A DNA stretch of 5,960 bases from Smithellaceae bacterium (GCA_028718405.1 JAQULV010000102.1:1-5960); one strand, 5' to 3'. Counted from the first letter of the stretch, positions 1 to 5,751 are shown. The notes: generated by a model not told the origin, from the letters alone. Program-made: numbers and translations.

Positions 1-2
1 TG

Positions 3-1379
3 ACTGCGGCTCTGGTCAGCCTGGCAAACACAGCTCACGCGGAGGAATCATCTCTCTTCTATGGTCCTTTTGGAAGGGTAGCCCTTTACCAAGGACAATC
101 TCAACCCTCTCGCGTAATCCTCTTCGTTTCCGGCGATGGGGGCTGGAATTTAGGTGTAGTAGATATGGCTAGAGAATTGGCTAAACAGGATGCGCTGGTC
201 ATCGGGATAGATATTATCCGCTACTTGCGCAATCTGGAAAAATCTCCGGGCTCCTGTTCGTACCCTGCCGCCGATTTCGAGGAGCTCAGCAAATACGTGC
301 AGAGGAGGCTTCACCTCCCCACTTATCAGGTGCCCCTGCTCGTCGGCTATTCATCGGGGGCGACGCTTGTATACGCGCTGCTGGTCCAGGCGCCTCCTAA
401 CACCTTCGCCGGCGCCGTGAGCATGGGTTTCTGTCCCGACCTGCCACTGGTCAAACCGCTCTGCCGGGGTCGTGCCCTGGAATGGACGACGGGTCCGCGC
501 GGGAAGGGCTACTCTTTTTTGCCGGTCTCCAAATTTCCGATCCCTTGGGTCGCCTTGCAGGGAACCATTGACCAAGTCTGTAATGCAGTGGCTACGGAAG
601 CCTACATTCACAAGGTGAATGGCGGTCGCATCATACTTCTGCCCAAAGTGGGACACGGTTTTTCCGTTCCCAAAAATTGGTTTCCTCAATTTACCGAAGC
701 GATTCGCAGCTTCCCTGCTACCGCTGGCACCACTTCCCGCGAAGAACTGAAAGACCTCCCCTTAGTTGAAGTGGCAGCAACTTCATCGGCAACTGATGCT
801 CTTGCCGTAATCGTCAGCGGTGACGGCGGATGGGCCGGAATAGATCGAGACGTTGCCGATGAGCTGGCGCGAAAGGGTATCCCCGTCGTGGGGCTCAACT
901 CCCTCCAATATTTCTGGCGCGGAAGGACTCCGGAAGAAGCGGCGCGGGACATGCGGAGGATACTGTATTACTACTCGGCGAAATGGAATAAGAAGAAGAC
1001 CATCCTGATCGGCTACTCGCTGGGCGCAGACGTCCTACCCTTCATGGTCTCAAGATTACCTGGCGAGGCTCTGGTCCCTGTGACTTTAATGGTCCTGTTG
1101 GGGCCAAGCAGGGAAGCCGCCTTCGAATTCCACCTGTCTGACTGGCTTGGAACCGGCAGCGAGGACTCTCGCTATCCGGTTCTTCCCGAGATAAGAAAGA
1201 TCCATGTCGGCACAATCCTCTGTTTCTGTGGCGAGGAAGAAAGTGGCTCACCATGCCGGGGCCTCAAGGCCCCGAATGCGCAAACGATCATCCTGCCGGG
1301 AGGCCACCATTTCGGCGGGGATTATGAGCGAATCGCAAACATCATTCTCCAAGAAGCGAGCCGCGCCGCACCTGATTAA
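3..1379 (+). CDS. AcvB/VirJ-family exported protein with two alpha/beta-hydrolase domains (5' partial)
   Basis: The frame is open from the first base, so the gene starts upstream; 458 residues are visible. Bases 1-2 (TG) would complete an ATG/GTG/TTG codon, but the start is probably further up because the visible hydrophobic stretch, ending in an AHA signal-peptidase-like site near residue 13, has no positive N-region. Two related halves follow. Half one has SGDGGWN (about residues 45-51), a GYSSG nucleophile elbow (Ser about 117), GTID (Asp about 190) and GHGF (His about 218). Half two has SGDGGWA, GYSLGAD (Ser about 339), a GEEE acidic patch and GGHHF (His about 435-436). This is the AcvB arrangement; VirJ corresponds to the second half alone. 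Agrobacterium AcvB is a periplasmic lysyl-phosphatidylglycerol hydrolase, so lipid hydrolysis outside the inner membrane is the likely role, by family. No lysyl-PG synthase gene (lpiA/mprF) is in the window to confirm it. The ATG at 165 is internal, since the GDGGW motif lies upstream of it. Confidence 0.85.
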   Translation, partial: TAALVSLANTAHAEESSLFYGPFGRVALYQGQSQPSRVILFVSGDGGWNLGVVDMARELAKQDALVIGIDIIRYLRNLEKSPGSCSYPAADFEELSKYVQRRLHLPTYQVPLLVGYSSGATLVYALLVQAPPNTFAGAVSMGFCPDLPLVKPLCRGRALEWTTGPRGKGYSFLPVSKFPIPWVALQGTIDQVCNAVATEAYIHKVNGGRIILLPKVGHGFSVPKNWFPQFTEAIRSFPATAGTTSREELKDLPLVEVAATSSATDALAVIVSGDGGWAGIDRDVADELARKGIPVVGLNSLQYFWRGRTPEEAARDMRRILYYYSAKWNKKKTILIGYSLGADVLPFMVSRLPGEALVPVTLMVLLGPSREAAFEFHLSDWLGTGSEDSRYPVLPEIRKIHVGTILCFCGEEESGSPCRGLKAPNAQTIILPGGHHFGGDYERIANIILQEASRAAPD

Positions 1380-1439
1380 TGGTAGACATTTGCCGAGGGA
1401 TGTCCAACTTTGGGCCACGGAATGCGACTCCTTTCACCG

Positions 1440-1468
1440 TTGACAAAGATATTGTTCTAATTGATAAT
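1440..1468 (+). promoter_or_regulatory. sigma-70 promoter of the helix-hairpin-helix gene
   Basis: TTGACA at 1440-1445 is a perfect -35 box. A spacer of exactly 17 bp leads to GATAAT at 1463-1468, a 5/6 match to the -10 box. Transcription would start near 1475, giving a leader of about 25 nt that contains the Shine-Dalgarno sequence. The surrounding AT-rich stretch (1446-1490) stands out against the GC-rich coding sequence. Confidence 0.8.
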
Positions 1469-1487
1469 TATTGCCAAATATTTGAAA

Positions 1488-1496
1488 TAAGGAGGT
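1488..1496 (+). promoter_or_regulatory. strong ribosome binding site
   Basis: TAAGGAGGT is an extended complement to the 16S rRNA 3' end. The GGAGG core (1491-1495) sits 5 nt before the ATG at 1501. Together with the near-consensus promoter it suggests high expression. Confidence 0.85.
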
Positions 1497-1500
1497 ACAT

Positions 1501-1878
1501 ATGGAAAAGAAAATCACTGCAATCCTTGTTATCCTTCTGGCGTTGACCTTCGCCACGACGAGCATTGCGGCGGATACCAAGGCCGTCAAACCCACTACCG
1601 CGCCCGCTGTCGCCGCACCGGCCAAGGCCCCGGCAAAACCGGAAATGAAAGTTCCTGCCAAGATGCCGGCAAAAGCTGAACTTGTAGATATCAATAGCGC
1701 CACGAAGGAACAGTTGATGGCCCTGTCGTTGACCGACGCCGACGCACAGAAGGTTATCGCGGGGCGACCCTATGCGAAGAAGGATCAGTTGAAGATCAAG
1801 AAGATCATCCCCGATGCGTCGTATGAGAAGATCAAGGACAAGATCATCGCCAAGCGGGCCGCAAAACCCAAGAAGTAA
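1501..1878 (+). CDS. secreted ComEA-like helix-hairpin-helix protein
   Basis: A 125-residue protein in three parts. Residues 1-24 are a Sec signal peptide: basic EKK start, hydrophobic core, and a SIA/AA cleavage region. Residues 25-60 are a low-complexity Ala/Pro/Lys linker with repeated APAK/PAK units. Residues 60-116 match the helix-hairpin-helix domain of the ComEA type: DINSATKEQL, then a second helix with AQKVIAGRPY, then KKDQL and a further helical segment. The C-terminus is Lys-rich (KRAAKPKK). In ComEA such domains bind double-stranded DNA without sequence specificity during uptake; here the lysine-rich character fits binding to a polyanion outside the cytoplasm. The usual GIG hairpin of ComEA is replaced by SLTDAD, so DNA binding is uncertain. 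The gene has its own promoter and terminator and looks monocistronic. The family assignment is solid; the function is inferred. Confidence 0.85.
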   Translation: MEKKITAILVILLALTFATTSIAADTKAVKPTTAPAVAAPAKAPAKPEMKVPAKMPAKAELVDINSATKEQLMALSLTDADAQKVIAGRPYAKKDQLKIKKIIPDASYEKIKDKIIAKRAAKPKK

Positions 1879-1901
1879 TACCTCCCGGTCTAAAGAAATC
1901 C

Positions 1902-1933
1902 AAATCCCCCGGGCGGGGTCCGGGGGATTTTTT
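1902..1933 (+). terminator. intrinsic terminator after the helix-hairpin-helix gene
   Basis: An 11-bp perfect stem (1902-1912 pairing with 1920-1930) encloses a 7-nt loop. The stem top is GC-only, and the T-run continues to 1933, with a second T-run at 1937-1941. It starts 23 nt after the stop codon. Read on the minus strand, the stem is followed by the weaker ATTTGGATTTCTTT tract, so it may also serve the converging gene that ends at 1948. Confidence 0.9.
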
Positions 1934-1947
1934 CCCTTTTTGAGATT

Positions 1948-2955
1948 CTACAAATTGGTTTGCCTTTGAAAAGCCCCTGCTGCCTCGGCGACAATGAGAT
2001 CGGCCAGTCCTTTATACTTGGGCGAAAAATGAAAAAGGACCATCCTCCTTACCCCGGCTTTTCTTGCCAGCATTCCCGCCTGGACTGCCGTCAGATGATA
2101 TTTCTCCGCGGCTCGAGCGGCATCTTTATGTAAAAAGGTGGCCTCAATGAAAAGGATGTCGGAGTCCTGTGCCACCTCTATAATCCGGCGGCAATTCTCT
2201 TCACTGTAGATGGCATCTGTCACGTAGGCTATCCTCTGCCCCGGGATGATCTTTATGATTCGATCGCGAAGCTGCCCTAGAGCTTCAAAGCGCTCCTCGA
2301 TCTTCGCGCTGCCGTTTCGCCACCAGATCCTCACGGGGACATTGTCGGATTCGCCACGGATGATCTGTTCCTTGAAGGAGGAAAGCCAGGCGCCGGTGGG
2401 AAGACCAATCTCATCGAGGACGTTTTTCATGATGTTGACGCGCTCATGGGTCTCGAGACGAAAGGCAAGACAGGGAATGTGATGGTCCAGGAAAGTGGCC
2501 CTCACGGAGAAGAGCCGAGACTCGGCGATCATTCCATTATAAGGAAGGGAAGAGATCTCCTCTGTCCGAAAGGCATTCCGACAGCGATAGCGCTTAGTGA
2601 CGATCTTCTCGGGCGTTATCTCCGAAGCATAAAGGACAAAATCGTTGAGATAATTTTCCACTAGGTTCCAGGTGTATCCGGATAGTTTTCCTTCCACACG
2701 CGCCAGGAATCCGGCGGGGCCGAACAGGCGGATCGTCTGGTCACGACCCAGGCAGATCCGGAGCATATGGTCGAAACCTATAAAGTGATCGACGTGGGCA
2801 TGAGAAACGAATACATGGCCGATCTTCAGGATGTTGCGGGCCGGAAGGGCGTGGAGGTTGCCAAGATCAAAGAGAAAGGCCTCGTGAACATACTTGCCTT
2901 CCCCATAAACGACCGGATCATCGAATGGCTCATTTACGAGTGCTGCGCGGAACAT
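1948..2955 (-). CDS. RNase Z-like metallo-beta-lactamase fold hydrolase
   Basis: A 335-residue protein, close to the usual 300-330 of bacterial RNase Z. It has the zinc-binding set of that family: HAHVDH (His52, His54, Asp56, His57), a DHHIP segment (about 157-161), VTD (Asp247), KYHLTA (His287) and HFSPKY (His309). The HLTA and HFSPKY pair is typical of the RNase Z/ElaC branch, which makes the 3' end of tRNA or acts as a phosphodiesterase. The N-terminus (VNEPFDDPVVY) differs from classic RNase Z, which starts with a GTG/GTS glycine motif, so the substrate could differ. The start at 2955 was chosen over the longer frame to 3060 because GAGGG (2961-2965) lies 5 nt upstream and the added residues are out-of-frame sequence of the preceding gene. 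It overlaps that gene by 26 nt, so the two are likely translated together. Confidence 0.85.
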   Translation of the reverse strand: MFRAALVNEPFDDPVVYGEGKYVHEAFLFDLGNLHALPARNILKIGHVFVSHAHVDHFIGFDHMLRICLGRDQTIRLFGPAGFLARVEGKLSGYTWNLVENYLNDFVLYASEITPEKIVTKRYRCRNAFRTEEISSLPYNGMIAESRLFSVRATFLDHHIPCLAFRLETHERVNIMKNVLDEIGLPTGAWLSSFKEQIIRGESDNVPVRIWWRNGSAKIEERFEALGQLRDRIIKIIPGQRIAYVTDAIYSEENCRRIIEVAQDSDILFIEATFLHKDAARAAEKYHLTAVQAGMLARKAGVRRMVLFHFSPKYKGLADLIVAEAAGAFQRQTNL

Positions 2956-3868
2956 CGGCGCCCTCGCTGTAATACCTGACAACGGCTTTCTTTCTCCCCA
3001 CGACACGCTGGTAGCTCTCCGCGGGATGCCCCAATGCCATGACGGCGTGGACCGTTTCACTCTCGGGAATGCCGATCAGTTTTTTGATCTGCGGATCTTT
3101 CTTCATGGCAGTCACCGCGTAACCAACGAGGCAACTTCCCAGTCCCATACTGTGGGCGGAGAGCAGAATATTTTGACTTGCCAGCAGGGCATCTTCGACG
3201 GGACAACTTGCACCCTCCGTTGACCCTACCAGGATAGCCGCCGGAGCGCCGTGGAAAAGACTGTCCTTGGCATCTCTCTCCCACTGCTCGATGCGCTCCT
3301 TGATCTTCTCGTAATACTCGCGATAATAGAAATTCAACTCATCCTTCCCGAAGAGCTTTGCCAGCATCCGCAGATGGGATTTCTCCGCCATAGTGTTGAC
3401 CTTGCGGAAAAAGGATATGACACCTTCTCCCAAGGCGACGACTGCCTTACGGTCCGGAAGTACCGTGAAACTCCAGCATTGGCAATTGCTGCCCGAGGGC
3501 GCCGTCATTCCTATCTTCACCAGGTCGTCGAGCAGGGTGCGCCCCACAGGGAGATCGCGGAAGTTGCGACAGGAACGGCGCGACTGCATAAGCCTCACCA
3601 ATTGGGTTGTATCGTATTCGCCGTGAGGAAGCCAGCGCTCATCGAAAGGAAAGTTTTCAAAACGGCAGGTCTCGCTGTCGATAGCACCTACTCTTATCGC
3701 ATCGACCGGACAAACGGCAACACAATGACCGCACGAAAGCGAACTGGCACCGGTTACCTTGGCCTTCTTCCCCTCCATGGTGATCGTGCCGGAAGGGCAG
3801 ACCTTGACGCAGAGGCCGCAGCCGGTGCATTTATCCTCGTCAATTACAGTGGTGACGGTTCGTTCCAT
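2930..3868 (-). CDS. ferredoxin-nitroreductase fusion protein
   Basis: A 312-residue protein. Residues 10-60 form a bacterial ferredoxin domain: a full CxxCxxCxxxCP motif (Cys14, 17, 20, 24) and a second motif SCGHCVAVCP (Cys46, 49, 53). The second motif has Ser43 where the first of four cysteines is expected. Residues 90-300 are a nitroreductase-type FMN domain: SRRSCRNF (97-104, FMN phosphate contact), APSGSNCQCW (124-132), GLGSC (242-246) and VMALGHPAE (276-284). Such fusions pass electrons from iron-sulfur clusters to FMN and are common in strict anaerobes; the natural substrate is unknown. The ATG at 3868 was chosen because AAGGAG lies 6 nt upstream and the promoter at 3902-3930 rules out an earlier start at 3931. 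It is cytoplasmic, with no signal peptide. It is the first gene of a two-gene leftward unit. Confidence 0.9.
   Translation of the reverse strand: MERTVTTVIDEDKCTGCGLCVKVCPSGTITMEGKKAKVTGASSLSCGHCVAVCPVDAIRVGAIDSETCRFENFPFDERWLPHGEYDTTQLVRLMQSRRSCRNFRDLPVGRTLLDDLVKIGMTAPSGSNCQCWSFTVLPDRKAVVALGEGVISFFRKVNTMAEKSHLRMLAKLFGKDELNFYYREYYEKIKERIEQWERDAKDSLFHGAPAAILVGSTEGASCPVEDALLASQNILLSAHSMGLGSCLVGYAVTAMKKDPQIKKLIGIPESETVHAVMALGHPAESYQRVVGRKKAVVRYYSEGADVPRSTRK
2961..2965 (-). promoter_or_regulatory. ribosome binding site fixing the RNase Z-like start
   Basis: GAGGG on the minus strand, 5 nt before the ATG at 2955-2953, lying inside the 3' end of the upstream nitroreductase gene. It supports the internal start and translational coupling. 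Confidence 0.55.
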
Positions 3869-3874
3869 TTTTCT

Positions 3875-3880
3875 CTCCTT
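3875..3880 (-). promoter_or_regulatory. ribosome binding site fixing the nitroreductase start
   Basis: AAGGAG on the minus strand, 6 nt before the ATG at 3868-3866. It selects this ATG over an in-frame ATG 63 nt upstream. Confidence 0.8.
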
Positions 3881-3901
3881 CAAATCGCTGTCATCGTTTC
3901 T

Positions 3902-3930
3902 TATATAACCCATGCCGATTCGCCTGTCCA
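3902..3930 (-). promoter_or_regulatory. probable promoter of the nitroreductase-RNase Z-like unit
   Basis: On the minus strand TGGACA (3930-3925, 5/6 match to -35) is followed by a 17-bp spacer and TATATA (3907-3902, 4/6 match to -10). Transcription would begin near 3895, leaving a leader of about 27 nt with the Shine-Dalgarno sequence. Overlapping TA-rich registers (for example TATAAG) make the exact -10 uncertain. Confidence 0.55.
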
Positions 3931-3952
3931 CTCAATCACGGAACGCGCCTGT
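3921..3952. repeat. 7-bp direct repeat in the divergent promoter region
   Basis: CGCCTGT occurs at 3921-3927 and again at 3946-3952, 25 bp apart start to start. The first copy overlaps the -35 box of the leftward promoter and the second lies between the two promoters. It could be an operator pair, but 7 bp is short enough to arise by chance. Confidence 0.25.
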
Positions 3953-3967
3953 ACAAAAACAATCCCA

Positions 3968-3995
3968 TTGACAGCGTCGCGGCGTTGGGTAAAAT
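3968..3995 (+). promoter_or_regulatory. promoter of the Cys-rich ferredoxin unit
   Basis: TTGACA (3968-3973) is a perfect -35 box. A 16-bp spacer leads to TAAAAT (3990-3995), a 5/6 match to the -10 box. Transcription would start near 4002, which places the TTG at 3985 and the ATG at 3994 upstream of the transcript and supports the ATG at 4039. Confidence 0.7.
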
Positions 3996-4028
3996 GAATT
4001 ATACGAACCACCTGCCGTCCCCGCAAAG

Positions 4029-4033
4029 AGGAG
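4029..4033 (+). promoter_or_regulatory. ribosome binding site fixing the Cys-rich ferredoxin start
   Basis: AGGAG within AAGAGGAGAA, 5 nt before the ATG at 4039. No comparable site precedes the in-frame candidates at 3985 or 3994. Confidence 0.75.
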
Positions 4034-4038
4034 AACCG

Positions 4039-4863
4039 ATGAACCCCCTGCGTTACGGTCCCAACAAAACGATCGTCAAGGTCGCACTCCGGCTCTCGTG
4101 GCCGATCATGATTGCCGCCAAGAAACTCAGCAACTATCCTGTTGCTAAGTGGTTCATCAATCCGTTTTTTGCCTATCCCTATAATGAGGTAACGGCGATT
4201 CCCATTCAGGTTGAGCTGCAAGCCCCCGACAGCGTCGCCTTGCCCGGACAAGTCGTCGAACACATTATCAGGCGGACATCCGACATATTTATCCTCGACG
4301 AATGTATCTGCCGGGTTAAAATGAGCTGCAGCAATCATCCGCAAAAGATCGGCTGCATGGCCTTGGGTAAGGGCGTCGACAGGATGCATCCTTCGCACGG
4401 CCGCAGGGCAACCGCAGATGAAGCACTGGAACACGTGGAGAAGGCTGCTGCCGCAGGACTCGTCGCCAATGTGGCGCATGTCTGGATTGATCCTCTGGCC
4501 TTCGGATTAACCCGGTTCAGTAAACTCATGTTCATCTGCTTTTGTGATGACTGCTGTTGCCTTTATCGGACGCACATGAGGGAAAGAGGTCCCAATCTTG
4601 ATAAGGCCTACAAGAAACTGCCGGGAGTCTCCATAAGTGTTGCGGACGAAAAGTGCAACGGCTGCGGCATCTGTGCCCAGCGCTGCTTTGCCGCGGCAAT
4701 CGATATGGAATCAGGAAAGGCTATGATCGGCGACAGTTGCAAGGGTTGTGGACGCTGTGTGGAGGTGTGCCCCGAAAGGGCGTTATCCCTTCATATGGAT
4801 GAGCAGGACAAGATAATCGAACAAATAATGAACCGCATCGAGATGGTGGCGGATATTACCTAA
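4039..4863 (+). CDS. two-cluster ferredoxin protein with an N-terminal Cys-rich module
   Basis: A 274-residue protein. The C-terminal part (about 198-252) is an 8Fe-8S-type ferredoxin domain with two complete motifs: CNGCGICAQRC (Cys206, 209, 212, 216) and CKGCGRCVEVCP (Cys234, 237, 240, 244). Upstream are two unusual cysteine groups: ECICR with further Cys97 and Cys106 (Cys89, 91, 97, 106), and the dense CFCDDCCC (Cys167, 169, 172, 173, 174). I recall similar CxCC/CCC clusters just ahead of ferredoxin domains in anaerobic bacteria and archaea, but no assigned function. These cysteines could bind another iron-sulfur cluster or a different metal. The N-terminus (about 10-30) is an amphipathic or weakly hydrophobic segment with lysines, not a clear signal or membrane anchor. 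It heads a rightward unit with the 60-residue gene 33 nt downstream, and is transcribed divergently from the ferredoxin-nitroreductase. Electron transfer is likely; partner and pathway are unknown. Confidence 0.85.
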   Translation: MNPLRYGPNKTIVKVALRLSWPIMIAAKKLSNYPVAKWFINPFFAYPYNEVTAIPIQVELQAPDSVALPGQVVEHIIRRTSDIFILDECICRVKMSCSNHPQKIGCMALGKGVDRMHPSHGRRATADEALEHVEKAAAAGLVANVAHVWIDPLAFGLTRFSKLMFICFCDDCCCLYRTHMRERGPNLDKAYKKLPGVSISVADEKCNGCGICAQRCFAAAIDMESGKAMIGDSCKGCGRCVEVCPERALSLHMDEQDKIIEQIMNRIEMVADIT

Positions 4864-4896
4864 TATGAACTGCAAATTATTGAGGAGGATTCTGTT

Positions 4897-5079
4897 ATGG
4901 CGACCGTGATGCCCGAGGGCGAAGACCTGAAAAAAGCGATCAAGTGGATTTCCGCAACCATGGAAGAGAAGCCCGATAGGAGCCTGGCCAAGTTGGTCGA
5001 GGAGGCCGTCTTCAAATTTGACCTTTCACCCGTCGATTCGGAGTTCCTGATCGGGTTCTTCAAAAAGAAAAAGGCCTAG
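4897..5079 (+). CDS. 60-residue protein of unknown function
   Basis: This is a real gene judging by the AGGAGG Shine-Dalgarno (4883-4888) 8 nt before the ATG and its position 33 nt behind the ferredoxin gene with no terminator between. The protein has no cysteine, no signal peptide and no membrane segment. It appears mostly helical: residues about 8-22 (DLKKAIKWISATMEE), then 28-40 (SLAKLVEEAVFKF), a short LSPVDSEFL turn-helix, and a basic FKKKKA tail. The pattern resembles a small helical adaptor or regulator; I do not recognise a named family. The order suggests it works with, or is co-made with, the ferredoxin protein. Confidence 0.75.
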   Translation: MATVMPEGEDLKKAIKWISATMEEKPDRSLAKLVEEAVFKFDLSPVDSEFLIGFFKKKKA

Positions 5080-5112
5080 GGCTGAAAAACAACTTACCGT
5101 CAGGTGTCAGAC

Positions 5113-5117
5113 AAGGA
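5113..5117 (+). promoter_or_regulatory. ribosome binding site deciding the DUF1499 start
   Basis: AAGGA lies 7 nt before the ATG at 5125. The alternative GTG at 5104 and ATG at 5149 have no Shine-Dalgarno at proper spacing. Confidence 0.6.
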
Positions 5118-5124
5118 TAAAGAG

Positions 5125-5667
5125 ATGGGCGGGGTGCAAAGTTATATTATGCCCATAAAGCGTTACCTGTTTATTCCTATACTCCTTCTTTCGCTGGCGA
5201 CCGTGCAATGTTCACAGGATCGGCCACCCAACGTCGGAATCAAAGACGGGAAGCTCAAGGCATGTCCGATTTATCCCAACTGCGTTTCATCGCAGAGTTC
5301 GGACAGCCGTCACTATGTAACGCCTTTGTACTACAGCGGCCCTCTTTCCGTGGCCAGAGGACAGGTGATTTTCGCCCTCGGTTCCATGGAGCGCTGTCGC
5401 ATCGTGGTGATCACCAACAATTACATAAGAGCGGAGTTCACCTCACCTTTCCTCAAGCTAGCGGACGACATGGAATTTTTCTTTGACGATAGCGAGAAGA
5501 CAATTCACGTTCGTGCTGCATCGAGACACGGTTACTACGACTTGGGCGCTAACCGAAAACGCGTTGCGCAGCTTCGCTATCTCTTCGATGAACTTCGCTA
5601 CGAACGTCTGCGTGCCCTGAAGAAGATTGCTCCGATAAAATCGACGTCCGATGCCGCTTCCCGGTGA
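5125..5667 (+). CDS. DUF1499 domain protein, exported, possible lipoprotein
   Basis: A 180-residue protein. Residues 1-28 are a signal sequence with basic residues (IKR, 11-13) and a hydrophobic core. Cys29 follows as LATVQC, which resembles a lipobox but has Gln at -1 where Gly/Ala/Ser is expected, so lipid attachment is doubtful. Residues about 44-155 match DUF1499: CPIYPNCVSSQ (47-57), PLYY, a central RIVVITNNYIRAEFTSPF segment, DDMEFFFDD (114-122), HVRAASRHGYYDLGANRKR (128-146). The molecular function of DUF1499 is not established. The gene starts 45 nt after the 60-residue gene with no hairpin between, so it may be the third gene of that unit, although no redox feature links it to them. 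The C-terminal tail (KKIAPIKSTSDAASR) lies beyond the domain. Confidence 0.85.
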   Translation: MGGVQSYIMPIKRYLFIPILLLSLATVQCSQDRPPNVGIKDGKLKACPIYPNCVSSQSSDSRHYVTPLYYSGPLSVARGQVIFALGSMERCRIVVITNNYIRAEFTSPFLKLADDMEFFFDDSEKTIHVRAASRHGYYDLGANRKRVAQLRYLFDELRYERLRALKKIAPIKSTSDAASR

Positions 5668-5716
5668 AGCTGCCACCGCTCCGAGCCGGTGAACCGTAAG
5701 ACGTAAAGAAACGAGC

Positions 5717-5751
5717 GGAAGGGGTCACCTTTTCGATGAGGGACCCCTTCC
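5717..5751. terminator. hairpin between converging genes, probable terminator
   Basis: A perfect 10-bp stem (5717-5726 with 5742-5751) with a 15-nt loop that may add a 3-bp inner stem (CCT/AGG). It lies between the DUF1499 stop and the stop of the minus-strand gene at 5761. Neither strand has a proper T-run after the stem: the plus strand reads ATAATCGC, the minus strand GCTCGTTTCTTT. Efficiency is therefore uncertain; it fits the minus strand slightly better. Confidence 0.5.

Noticed and set aside
1385..1404. Short inverted repeat GACAT/ATGTC after the AcvB-type gene as a terminator
   Set aside because: Only 5 bp with a 10-nt loop and no proper T-run; too weak to call.
2956..3060. A longer N-terminus for the RNase Z-like protein starting at 3060
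   Set aside because: The extra 35 residues are an out-of-frame reading of the nitroreductase C-terminus and show no RNase Z similarity; a Shine-Dalgarno supports the ATG at 2955.
3251..3997. A 248-residue open frame on the plus strand opposite the nitroreductase gene
   Set aside because: It is antisense to a gene with clear ferredoxin and nitroreductase motifs, has no Shine-Dalgarno or recognisable domain, and reflects codon bias of the real gene.
3985..4038. An extended start (TTG at 3985 or ATG at 3994) for the Cys-rich ferredoxin protein
   Set aside because: Both lie within or before the predicted -10 box and lack a Shine-Dalgarno; the ATG at 4039 has one.
3901..4479. A 192-residue minus-strand frame across the divergent region and the ferredoxin gene
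   Set aside because: It runs opposite the Cys-rich ferredoxin gene and through both promoters, and shows no family motif.
5661..5693. Repeated CCGGTGAA (5661 and 5686) and a 5-bp CACCG/CGGTG hairpin after the DUF1499 gene
   Set aside because: The first copy spans the stop codon, the stem is short, and nothing suggests more than chance.
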